In this document: piece by piece, positions 52,087 to 59,867 of the stretch
Layout: each line of letters opens with the position of its first letter
Numbering within the stretch: position 1 is the stretch's first letter
NCBI RefSeq assembly: GCF_900116495.1
Contig: NZ_FPAY01000002.1
Coordinates: 310,001-374,000 of the forward strand
Length of the DNA: 64,000 nucleotides
Reading direction: 5' to 3'
Origin: Arthrobacter sp. ov118
GTDB taxonomy: Bacteria; Actinomycetota; Actinomycetes; Actinomycetales; Micrococcaceae
Program-made: the position numbers and the translations under genes
The notes under the pieces: model-generated
Databases searched by the model: none
What the model was told of the DNA's origin: nothing
What the model saw: only the letters and a program-made list of their open reading frames with translations

Positions 52087-52788
52087 ATGACCACCCCCTC
52101 TTTTTCCCCTGAATCCCGCGTGGGAACAGGTCTCCGGATCGGCGTCCTGGCGCTGCAGGGCGATTTCCGGGAGCACCTGCACGCCGTCGGCGCCGCTGGC
52201 GCCACCGGCGTCGCGGTCCGCCGCCCCGCCGAACTGGACGGCCTGGACGGGCTCATCATCCCCGGCGGCGAATCGACCACGATCGACAAGCTCTCAAGGA
52301 TCTTTGAACTCCGGGATCCGCTGCGCGAACGCATTCAGGCCGGACTCCCCGTCTACGGGTCCTGCGCCGGCATGATCCTGCTCGCGGGCGAGATCACCGA
52401 TCCGGCAACAGACCTCAGTGGAAACCCGCAGCAGACGTTCGGCGGGCTTGACATCACCGTGCGCCGCAACGCCTTCGGGCGGCAGCGCGAGTCCTTCGAG
52501 ACGGACCTCGACTTCAAGGAACTGGAGTTCAGCGCGGTGGACGGCCAAGTCGCCCCCGTCCACGCCGTCTTCATCCGCGGACCCTGGGTGGAGCGCGTCG
52601 GCGAGGGCGTGGAGGTCCTCGCCCAGGTGGAGCCGTCCAAGGTCGGCCACCCCGAATCCCTCGACGGGACGGCTAGAATTGTTGCAGTGCGTTCCGGCAA
52701 GCTGCTGGCCACCTCCTTCCATCCGGAAGTGACGGGGGAGAAGCGCGTGCATGAATTGTTTATTCGAATGATCAGAGGAGAAGCGTAA
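52087..52788 (+). CDS. pdxT: pyridoxal 5'-phosphate synthase, glutaminase subunit PdxT
   Basis: A 233-residue class I glutaminase. IGVLALQGDFREHL opens the protein, GGESTTIDKL binds glutamine, YGSCAGMILLA holds the catalytic Cys and TSFHPEVTGE the His-Glu pair. It delivers ammonia to PdxS. ATG 52087 is preceded by GAGGGG and by TATGCT as possible -10, so the leader would be very short. It is followed after three bases by yebC and is divergent from murT. Confidence 0.95.
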   Translation: MTTPSFSPESRVGTGLRIGVLALQGDFREHLHAVGAAGATGVAVRRPAELDGLDGLIIPGGESTTIDKLSRIFELRDPLRERIQAGLPVYGSCAGMILLAGEITDPATDLSGNPQQTFGGLDITVRRNAFGRQRESFETDLDFKELEFSAVDGQVAPVHAVFIRGPWVERVGEGVEVLAQVEPSKVGHPESLDGTARIVAVRSGKLLATSFHPEVTGEKRVHELFIRMIRGEA

Positions 52789-52791
52789 AGC

Positions 52792-53547
52792 ATGTCAGGC
52801 CACTCCAAATGGGCGACGACCAAGCACAAGAAGGCCATTCTCGATAGCCGCCGGGCAAAGTCGTTCGCCAAGCTGATCAAGAACATCGAAGTCGCCGCGC
52901 GCATGGGCGGCCCGGACCTCTCCGGCAACCCGGGCCTGGAACTGGCCGTCACCAAGGCCAAGAAGACTTCGGTGCCCGCTGACAACATTGATCGCGCCAT
53001 CAAGCGCGGCGCCGGCCTGACGGGCGAGGTCGTCGACTACACCGAGATCATGTACGAATGCCGCGGCCCGCAGGGTTCTGCGCTGCTGATTGAGTGCCTC
53101 ACGGACAACAAAAACCGTGCCGCCTCCGAGGTCCGGCTCGCCATCTCCCGCAACGGCGGCACGATCGCCGATCCCGGTTCGGTGAGCTACCTTTTCAGCC
53201 GCAAGGGTGTCGTCTCGCTGCCCAAGAACGGCCTGAGCGAGGACGACGTACTGATGGCAGTGCTCGACGCCGGCGCCGAGGAAGTCAAGGACAATGGCGA
53301 CAGCTTCGAGATCCACTCCGAACCGACCGACCTCCAGGCCATCCGGGATGCCCTCAAGGAAGCCGGAATCGAGTACGAGACCGATGAGGCCGAGTTCGTT
53401 CCGTCCATGCAGGTGCCCCTGGACCTCGACGCCGCCAAGAAGTTCATGAAGCTTGTGGACGCGCTGGAGGAACTCGACGACGTCCAGAACGTCTACAGCA
53501 ACGCCGACCTCAGCGACGAAGTGCAGGCCGCACTGGAAGCCGAGTGA
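52792..53547 (+). CDS. yebC: YebC/PmpR family protein
   Basis: A 251-residue protein with the family start MSGHSKWATTKHKK and DNIDRAIKRGAG, then YECRGPQGSALLIECLTDNKNR and NGGTIADPGSVSYLF. Members were named transcription regulators, and recent work assigns YebC proteins a role at ribosomes on proline stretches. It sits in the conserved pdxT-yebC-ruvC order, three bases behind pdxT. Confidence 0.95.
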   Translation: MSGHSKWATTKHKKAILDSRRAKSFAKLIKNIEVAARMGGPDLSGNPGLELAVTKAKKTSVPADNIDRAIKRGAGLTGEVVDYTEIMYECRGPQGSALLIECLTDNKNRAASEVRLAISRNGGTIADPGSVSYLFSRKGVVSLPKNGLSEDDVLMAVLDAGAEEVKDNGDSFEIHSEPTDLQAIRDALKEAGIEYETDEAEFVPSMQVPLDLDAAKKFMKLVDALEELDDVQNVYSNADLSDEVQAALEAE

Positions 53548-53562
53548 CCCCGTCACTTCGAC

Positions 53563-54183
53563 ATGGCTGTGAGGCCCGGTCTTGACGGCACGACCTTGAC
53601 GCTGCGCGTCTTGGGGGTCGACCCGGGCCTCACCCGTTGCGGCATCGGCGTGGTCGACGTCGAAAAGAACCGGCGTGCCACGATGGTCGCCTTCGGTGTG
53701 GTGGGAACCTCGCCGGAGGAAAGTCTGGACCAGCGGTTGCTGGTCATCGCCACCTCTATCGATGACTGGCTGGACCGGTACGAACCGCACGTCCTCGCCG
53801 TGGAACGGGTCTTCTCCCAGCTCAACGTCAGCACCGTCATGGGTGTGGCCCAGGCCTCCGGCGTCGTCATTGCTGCCGCCGCCCGCCGCGGCATCCCGGT
53901 GGCGCTTCACACGCCGTCCGAAGTCAAAGCGGCCGTCACGGGCAGCGGCACGTCCAACAAGGACGCCGTCACAAAGCTGGTGACCAAGATCCTCCGGCTC
54001 GATGCGCCGCCGCGCCCGGCGGACGCCGCCGACGCCCTCGCCCTGGCCATCACCCACGCCTGGCGGGCCGGCAGCGGCACTTCCACCAAGGATGCAGTCA
54101 CGACGGGGCCGGGCAGCCAGTCGCTCACCCCGGCGCAGCGCGCGTGGGCCGACGCGGAGGCAAAGGCGCGCCGCGCGCGCTGA
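53563..54183 (+). CDS. ruvC: crossover junction endodeoxyribonuclease RuvC with a duplicated loop motif in its tail
   Basis: A 206-residue resolvase. VLGVDPGLTRCG holds the first catalytic Asp, AVERVF the Glu, and PADAADALALAITHAW the last Asp pair. It cuts Holliday junctions moved by RuvAB. The normal GxGxAxK-type DNA loop is GSGTSNKDAV (about 127-136). A close copy, GSGTSTKDAVT, appears again in the C-terminal tail after the catalytic Asp. ATG 53563 is used; a TTG at 53596 near the domain start is also possible. Confidence 0.92.
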   Translation: MAVRPGLDGTTLTLRVLGVDPGLTRCGIGVVDVEKNRRATMVAFGVVGTSPEESLDQRLLVIATSIDDWLDRYEPHVLAVERVFSQLNVSTVMGVAQASGVVIAAAARRGIPVALHTPSEVKAAVTGSGTSNKDAVTKLVTKILRLDAPPRPADAADALALAITHAWRAGSGTSTKDAVTTGPGSQSLTPAQRAWADAEAKARRAR

Positions 54184-54206
54184 ATGTCCGCCCCGCTTGC
54201 TAGGGT

Positions 54207-54226
54207 ATTCGTAGATATGTTCGGAT
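54207..54226. promoter_or_regulatory. LexA (SOS) box candidate upstream of ruvAB
   Basis: ATTCGTAGATATGTTCGGAT matches the strong SOS box at 36814 in 17 of 20 positions and keeps both CG half-sites. It lies 136 bp before ruvA, within the ruvC-ruvA spacer. A TAGGGT (54201-54206) beside it may be a -10 element. ruvAB is a common LexA target. Confidence 0.65.
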
Positions 54227-54272
54227 GTTCGGATGATCGGGTGGCAGGCTGGCTTACTGTTCTCGAGCGCAG

Positions 54273-54349
54273 CAAGCTGTAGACCCCCTCAGCTGAAGAC
54301 ACACCAAACTGTAAACCCGTCAAGCTGTAGACCCAACAAGCTGTAAACC
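54273..54349. repeat. five-copy 16-bp tandem repeat before ruvA
   Basis: Units based on CAAGCTGTAGACC begin at 54273, 54289, 54305, 54321 and 54337, an exact 16-bp step. The second is decayed (9 of 13), the other four match at 11 or more of 13 positions. The array ends a few bases before the ruvA ribosome-binding site. Confidence 0.85.
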
Positions 54350-54361
54350 AGGAGCCAGGCC

Positions 54362-55006
54362 TTGATCAGTTTTCTTCGCGGAACCGTAGCGCACGTAGGC
54401 CTGTCCTCCGCCGTGATCGACCTCAACGGCGCCGGCATGAGCGTCAACGCCACGCCGCAGACGCTCAGCAGCCTCCACGTGGGTGAAGAGGGGAAGCTGT
54501 TTACGTCCCTGATTGTGCGCGAGGACTCACTGACCCTGTTCGGCTTTGCGAGCGATGATGAGCGGGAAGTGTTCGACGTCCTGCTCAGCGTCAGCGGTGT
54601 CGGACCCCGCCTGGCCCTGGCCGTGCTGGCCGTCCACGAACCCGAAGCCATCCGCGTGGCCGCCCACTCCGGCGACGGCAAGGCCTTCACGAAGGTCCCC
54701 GGCATTGGCCCCAAGGTGGCCGGCCGCATCGTGCTGGAACTCGCCGGAAAGCTCGTCCCGCACGGCACAGCCGGGGCTCCGGTGGCGCAGGTTTCCGCCG
54801 AGTCCGTATGGAAGCCGCAGGTCGTCGCGGCAATGACCAGCCTTGGCTGGTCCGAGAAGGACGCCGCCGCCAGCATCGAGAAGTCCCTCGCCGATTCCCC
54901 GGACTTGGCCGCGAACGGCAACGTGGCAGAGATCCTCCGCGCCACGCTGCGCTGGCTGGGGCAGGACGGCGCCCGCGCCGGAAACCGGGTAGGCGCGCGT
55001 GGCTGA
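54362..55006 (+). CDS. ruvA: Holliday junction DNA helicase subunit RuvA
   Basis: A 214-residue protein. MISFLRGTVAHVG begins the OB domain, LLSVSGVGPRLALAVL and FTKVPGIGPKVAGRIVLEL are the two helix-hairpin-helix motifs, and a C-terminal domain III (AMTSLGWSEKDAAASI) contacts RuvB. The start is TTG 54362 with CAGGAG seven bases upstream. The gene overlaps ruvB by eight bases. Confidence 0.94.
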   Translation: MISFLRGTVAHVGLSSAVIDLNGAGMSVNATPQTLSSLHVGEEGKLFTSLIVREDSLTLFGFASDDEREVFDVLLSVSGVGPRLALAVLAVHEPEAIRVAAHSGDGKAFTKVPGIGPKVAGRIVLELAGKLVPHGTAGAPVAQVSAESVWKPQVVAAMTSLGWSEKDAAASIEKSLADSPDLAANGNVAEILRATLRWLGQDGARAGNRVGARG

Positions 55007-56120
55007 GCCGTCTATTGTCGCAGGGGGGGAGGAGCCGGAGGAGCGCGCCATCGAAGCCGCCCTGCGGCCCAAGAACCTGCACGACTTCGTGGGCCAGCAC
55101 CGGGTCAGGAAGCAGCTGTCGCTCGTTCTTGAAGCTTCGCGCATGCGCGGGCGCAGCGCGGACCACGTCTTGCTCTCCGGCCCTCCGGGCCTGGGCAAGA
55201 CCACCCTGTCGATGATTATCGCCGCCGAAATGAATGTTCCGCTGCGGATCAGCAGCGGCCCGGCCATCCAGCACGCCGGCGACCTCGCGGCCATCCTGTC
55301 CTCGCTCTCTGAAGGCGAAGTCCTCTTCCTGGACGAGATCCACCGCATGTCCCGCCCGGCCGAGGAAATGCTGTACATGGCCATGGAGGACTTCCGCGTC
55401 GACATCGTCGTCGGCAAGGGCGCCGGCGCCACCGCCATCCCGCTCGAACTGCCGCCCTTCACGCTGGTGGGCGCCACCACGCGCGCCGGGCTGCTCCCCG
55501 GTCCGCTGCGTGACCGCTTCGGCTTCACCGGCCACCTCGAGTTTTATTCGGTCGAAGAGCTGGAGCTCGTCCTGCGCCGGTCCGCCGGCCTGCTGGACCT
55601 GAAGGTCAATTCGGCAGGATTCAGCGAGATAGCCGGACGGTCCCGGGGCACGCCGCGCATCGCCAACCGGCTGCTGCGCCGGGTCCGGGACTGGGCACTC
55701 GTCCACGGCATCGAGCAAATTGATGCCAGGGCGGCGTCCGCTGCCTTGGACATGTACGAGGTGGACAAGCGCGGCCTGGACCGGTTGGACCGGTCCGTTC
55801 TCGAAGCCCTTATTACCAAGTTCGGCGGGGGGCCGGTGGGTCTCTCCACGCTTGCGATCGCAGTCGGCGAGGAAACAGAGACTGTGGAAACGGTCGCCGA
55901 GCCGTACCTCGTCCGTGAGGGGCTGCTGGGCCGGACGCCCCGGGGCCGCATCGCCCTGGCGCCTGCATGGACACACCTGGGCTTCGCCGTTCCCGCGGGA
56001 GTCTTTGGACAGGATCCCCTGGAGCTGTTCCAGTCTGACGAGCCGGGCGACGGGACGCCGGGTGCTGACGGAGAATTCGGCGACGAAACTGGTCCGGAAC
56101 GGTTCCGTTATAGCCGCTAG
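54999..56120 (+). CDS. ruvB: Holliday junction DNA helicase subunit RuvB
   Basis: A 373-residue AAA+ motor. Walker A GPPGLGKTT, Walker B LFLDEIHRM, sensor GATTRAG and the winged helix GGGPVGLSTLAIAVGEE, ending near GFAVPAG, are typical. It drives branch migration with RuvA. A GTG start at 54999 overlaps the ruvA end. A short acidic tail of about 45 residues follows the conserved part. Confidence 0.96.
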   Translation: MAEPSIVAGGEEPEERAIEAALRPKNLHDFVGQHRVRKQLSLVLEASRMRGRSADHVLLSGPPGLGKTTLSMIIAAEMNVPLRISSGPAIQHAGDLAAILSSLSEGEVLFLDEIHRMSRPAEEMLYMAMEDFRVDIVVGKGAGATAIPLELPPFTLVGATTRAGLLPGPLRDRFGFTGHLEFYSVEELELVLRRSAGLLDLKVNSAGFSEIAGRSRGTPRIANRLLRRVRDWALVHGIEQIDARAASAALDMYEVDKRGLDRLDRSVLEALITKFGGGPVGLSTLAIAVGEETETVETVAEPYLVREGLLGRTPRGRIALAPAWTHLGFAVPAGVFGQDPLELFQSDEPGDGTPGADGEFGDETGPERFRYSR

Positions 56121-56322
56121 CACCGTTCTTTCAGCTTTTCCCTTTAGACTGGTATGACGCTCGGCACGTCCGGGTTTGTTTCCGTGGGCGGAGAGAAGGT
56201 GGCCGTCGGCGGCGGGGGATGGTCTCACTGCAAGGTTTCTGTGGCGGCCCGTGCCCGCGCCGCCCGGAGCAAACGGACGTTGCTGAAAAACAGCTATGCA
56301 AGTACAGAACGGAACAATCCCC

Positions 56323-56775
56323 TTGGATCCAATGACAATTCTCCTGTTCGTCATGCTCGGCGTGTTCGTCTTTATGATGTTCCGCCGCAACAAGAAGACA
56401 CAGCAGCAGCAGGCGCAGCTCCAGTCGAAGTTTGGCCCCGGCGTCGAGGTCATGACGAGCTTTGGGCTATTCGGCCGGATCGTCGACATCGACGAGGCGG
56501 AGAACAAGGTCACGCTGGAACTTTCCCCGGGCAACACCGCCACCGTCCACCGCCAGGCCGTCACCAAAATTGTGGAGCCGGTTGTCGCGGCGGAGGAGCC
56601 GACCGTTGTTCCCGACGATGCTTCCGCGCTGACCACTGAGAGCTCGCTGACCACTGAGAACTCACTGACCACCGACAAGACGGACAGCGCGGCACCCCTC
56701 AGCGAAGCGCCCCGGACCGAAACCCCCGAGGAAACCTTGCGCCGCCTCAACGATGAGGGCAAGAAAGACAGCTAG
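56323..56775 (+). CDS. yajC: preprotein translocase accessory subunit YajC
   Basis: A single-helix protein with MTILLFVMLGVFVFMMFRR, then NKKTQQQQAQLQSKF and the conserved GVEVMTSFGLFGRIVDID. The start TTG 56323 (MDPMTILLF) matches the family best; ATG 56296 would add nine residues. YajC binds SecDF. The C-terminal tail holds three copies of a six-residue LTTESS-like repeat from an 18-bp tandem. It heads the yajC-secD-secF group. Confidence 0.88.
   Translation: MDPMTILLFVMLGVFVFMMFRRNKKTQQQQAQLQSKFGPGVEVMTSFGLFGRIVDIDEAENKVTLELSPGNTATVHRQAVTKIVEPVVAAEEPTVVPDDASALTTESSLTTENSLTTDKTDSAAPLSEAPRTETPEETLRRLNDEGKKDS
56628..56681 (+). repeat. 18-bp tandem repeat in the yajC tail
   Basis: Three units of 18 bp starting GCTGACCACTGAG encode LTTESS, LTTENS and LTTDKT in frame. 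The first two differ by two bases; the third has diverged more. Confidence 0.8.
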
Positions 56776-56816
56776 TCTGCCTACCTGGGCTATCCCGCGA
56801 AGCAACGGTTGCGGGC

Positions 56817-56852
56817 ATCCGCCGGCGGGGCCAAGTGCCCCCGCCGGCGGAT
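56817..56852 (+). terminator. hairpin between yajC and secD
   Basis: ATCCGCCGGCGGGG pairs perfectly with its complement over 14 bp around an eight-base loop. There is no T-run, and both flanking genes are in one operon, so it may be an attenuator or RNA-processing element rather than a full stop. Confidence 0.5.
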
Positions 56853-56880
56853 CCGCCGTCAATAAATAGAAAGATCGACA

Positions 56881-58653
56881 ATGGCACGAACTGGCCCCAA
56901 ACACTCAGCCATCAGAACGCTGGTATGGCTTGGCGTACTCATCGCCGCCATGACCGCCGTTCTGGCAGGCGGCACCATTGCCGGCCAGGCCGGGTGGACC
57001 CCCAAGCTCGCCTTGGACCTCGAAGGCGGCACCCAGATGATTCTGGCGCCCAAGGTTGAGGGCGGTTCGGGTATTACCGAAGATCAGCTCAACCAGGCCG
57101 TGGCGATCATTCGTCAGCGCGTCGACGGCTCGGGCGTGGCGGAAGCTGAAATCAGCACGCAGTCCGGCCGCAACGTCGTCGTCAGCCTGCCGGGAACTCC
57201 TGCCAAGGAGACCCGTGCGCTGATCCAGGCTTCCGCCGACATGAACTTCCGCCCCGTTCTCCAGACGGGCGCCGGCGCCGCCGTCCCCGCAGCATCACGG
57301 ACGCCGGAAGACCAGCTGCCCAAGCCGACGGCCGCGCCGGCGAACAGCAGCGACACGAACTGGATTACCCCCGCTATCTACAAGCAGTTTGAGGCGCTTG
57401 ACTGTGACAACCCGTCCCAGGACAAGCAGCAGCGCTCCGATCCGACCAAGCCGCTGGTGACCTGTGAGCCGGCATCGGCCAATTCGCCTGCCATCAAGTA
57501 CATCCTCGGCCCGGTTGAAGTGAAGGGCTCGAACATCAAGTCCTCCTCCTTCCAGCTGCAGCGCGGCGCCCAGGGTGCGGTGACCAACGAATGGGCTGTC
57601 AACATCCAGTTCGACGACGCCGGTACCGCCAAATTCAAGGAAGTCACCGAACGCCTCTACCAGTTCTACGCCGCCGGCGGCGGCCAGACCGGTTCTGATC
57701 CGAAGGCCCAGTTCGCCATCGTCCTGGACGACCAGGTCATCTCCGCCCCGCGTTCCCTCGCCGTCATCACCGACGGCCGGCCGCAGATCACGGGCGGGTT
57801 TACCGAGGAATCCGCGAAGGCCCTTTCCGACCAGCTTCGTTTCGGTGCCCTGCCGATCAGCTTCGAAATCCAGAGCGAACAGCAGATCTCGGCAACCCTG
57901 GGCGGTGAGCAGCTCCGCATGGGCATGCTCGCCGGCCTGATCGGCCTGCTGCTCGTGGTGGTGTACTCGCTGTTCCAGTACCGGGCCCTCGGCTTCGTGA
58001 CCGTCGCATCCCTGCTGATCGCCGGTGTGCTGACGTTCCTTGCCATCGCGATTCTGGGCTGGACCGAGAACTACCGGCTTTCCCTCGCCGGCGTGGCCGG
58101 CCTGATCGTGGCCATCGGCCAGACGGCGGACTCCTTCATCGTCTACTTCGAACGCATCCGCGATGAACTCCGCGAAGGCCGCGGCCTGGTCTCGGCCGTG
58201 GAGAACGGCTGGAAGCGGGCCAAGCGCACCGTCCTGGCGTCCAAGGCCGTCAACCTCCTCGCCGCCGTCGTGCTGTTCTTCGTGGCAGTGGGCAACGTCC
58301 GCGGCTTCGCCTTTACGCTCGGCCTCACCGCCATCGCCGACCTCATCGTCGTATTCATGTTCACCCACCCCACGCTGCAGCTGCTGGCCCGGACCAAGTT
58401 CTTTGGCGAAGGCCATCGGTTCTCGGGTCTTGACCCGAAGCGCCTCGGTGCCGTACCGCTCTACCGCGGAGCCGGCCGACTCCGTACCCCGGAGGACAAG
58501 CCCGTGTTGGTGCGGGCCAAGAATTCCGGTGCCGCGGCAGAGGCCGAGCGCCGGATGACGATCGCCGAACGCCGTCTCGCGGAAAAGCAGGAGCAGGCAA
58601 AGCAGGGGCAGCTCGCCGGGTCCTCCAAGATCACGTCCCAGGAGGGCAAATAA
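56881..58653 (+). CDS. secD: protein translocase subunit SecD
   Basis: A 590-residue membrane protein. Motif D1 appears as LALDLEGGTQMIL, the large periplasmic P1 domain follows, then FTEESAKALSDQLRFGALPI and six helices with LTFLAIAILGWTENYRLSLAGVAGLIVAIGQTADSFIVYFERIRDELREGR. It uses proton flow to help proteins leave the Sec channel. It ends directly before the secF ATG. Confidence 0.96.
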   Translation: MARTGPKHSAIRTLVWLGVLIAAMTAVLAGGTIAGQAGWTPKLALDLEGGTQMILAPKVEGGSGITEDQLNQAVAIIRQRVDGSGVAEAEISTQSGRNVVVSLPGTPAKETRALIQASADMNFRPVLQTGAGAAVPAASRTPEDQLPKPTAAPANSSDTNWITPAIYKQFEALDCDNPSQDKQQRSDPTKPLVTCEPASANSPAIKYILGPVEVKGSNIKSSSFQLQRGAQGAVTNEWAVNIQFDDAGTAKFKEVTERLYQFYAAGGGQTGSDPKAQFAIVLDDQVISAPRSLAVITDGRPQITGGFTEESAKALSDQLRFGALPISFEIQSEQQISATLGGEQLRMGMLAGLIGLLLVVVYSLFQYRALGFVTVASLLIAGVLTFLAIAILGWTENYRLSLAGVAGLIVAIGQTADSFIVYFERIRDELREGRGLVSAVENGWKRAKRTVLASKAVNLLAAVVLFFVAVGNVRGFAFTLGLTAIADLIVVFMFTHPTLQLLARTKFFGEGHRFSGLDPKRLGAVPLYRGAGRLRTPEDKPVLVRAKNSGAAAEAERRMTIAERRLAEKQEQAKQGQLAGSSKITSQEGK

Positions 58654-59673
58654 ATGGTCAACTTCTCAACGTTCGGCAATGAGCTGTATTCGGGCAAGCG
58701 CTCGTACGACTTTGTCGGTTACAAGAAGGTCTGGTTCCTGATTGCCGGGATCGCCGTCGCCCTTTCGATCCTGATCCCGGTCGCCAAGGGCGGCTTCAAC
58801 CTTGGCATCGAGTTCCGCGGCGGTTCCGAGTTTACGGTCTCCAACGTCACGTCCACCGAGGCATCCCGCGGTGAGAAAGCTGTCCAGGAGGTCGTGCCGG
58901 GCGCGGTGCCCCGCGTGGCCAACGTCGCCGGCAACACCATGCGCATCCAGACGGACAAGCTCAGCGACGACGAGACGCTGCAGATCAAGGAAGGCCTCAC
59001 CAAGGCCTACGGCGTGACTGAGAACGAGGTCACCTCCACCTTCGTCGGCCCCACCTGGGGCGCGGACGTCACCAAGCAGGCCCTGATCGGCCTGGCGATC
59101 TTCGTGGGCCTGGCCGCCGTACTGATGGCGCTCTACTTCCGGACCTGGAAGATGTCCCTCTCGGCCCTCGTCGGGATGGCCGTCACGATGTTCATTACCG
59201 CCGGTGTGTATGGGCTCAGTGACTTCGAAGTGACACCGTCGGCGATCATCGGTTTCCTCACCGTGCTCAGCTACTCCTTGTACGACACCGTGGTGGTGTT
59301 CGACAAGATCCGCGAGAACACCTCGGACATCCAGGCATCCACCCGGCGGACGTTCGCCGAGGAAGTCAACCTCGCCATCAACCAGACCCTGGTCCGCTCC
59401 ATCAACACCATGGTGGTGGCGATCCTCCCGGTCGGCGCGATCCTGTTCATTGGTGCCGGGCTGCTGGGCGCCGGTACCCTGCGGGATCTGTCCCTGGCGC
59501 TGTTCGTGGGCATCCTGGTCGGCACCGCCGCGACGATCTTCATCGCGGCACCGCTGTACGCCGCCTTGCGGCAGGGCGAACCCGACCTGCTCAAGCAGGC
59601 CAAGCGTGTGGAGCAGCGGCGCGCGGACGCGGCCGCCAAGACGGGCGCGCAGGCAACGGCTGCCCCGGCCTGA
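58654..59673 (+). CDS. secF: protein translocase subunit SecF
   Basis: A 339-residue partner of SecD. NLGIEFRGGSEFTV is motif F1, and SALVGMAVTMFITAGVYGL, LTVLSYSLYDTVVVFDKIREN and INQTLVRSINTMVVAI are the membrane signatures. The ATG follows the secD stop without a gap. It completes the SecDF motor. Confidence 0.96.
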   Translation: MVNFSTFGNELYSGKRSYDFVGYKKVWFLIAGIAVALSILIPVAKGGFNLGIEFRGGSEFTVSNVTSTEASRGEKAVQEVVPGAVPRVANVAGNTMRIQTDKLSDDETLQIKEGLTKAYGVTENEVTSTFVGPTWGADVTKQALIGLAIFVGLAAVLMALYFRTWKMSLSALVGMAVTMFITAGVYGLSDFEVTPSAIIGFLTVLSYSLYDTVVVFDKIRENTSDIQASTRRTFAEEVNLAINQTLVRSINTMVVAILPVGAILFIGAGLLGAGTLRDLSLALFVGILVGTAATIFIAAPLYAALRQGEPDLLKQAKRVEQRRADAAAKTGAQATAAPA

Positions 59674-59750
59674 GTCCACCTTCGCAGAACGGTCCTGGTG
59701 CCCCAGCGGCGGCGGGACCGTGCGACGGCCGCCCTGAACGGTCCATCGGC

Positions 59751-59785
59751 GGGCCGGAGAACGTCCTGAGGACGGTCTTCGGCCC
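59751..59785 (+). terminator. hairpin after secF
   Basis: Arms of 16 bp (starting GGGCCGGAGA and ending TTCGGCCC) pair at 14 positions around a three-base TGA loop. It lies in the 194-bp spacer before rel and probably ends the secDF transcript. Confidence 0.6.
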
Positions 59786-59867
59786 GTCTCCGCATCCGGC
59801 CGGTTATCGAAGTATCCTGCCGCGGGAATACACTTGAATAATTAAACCGGTCGCGAGAGGTGCTCCA

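Noticed and set aside
56817..56852. Riboswitch before secD
   Set aside because: Only one simple hairpin is present, without a conserved aptamer core.
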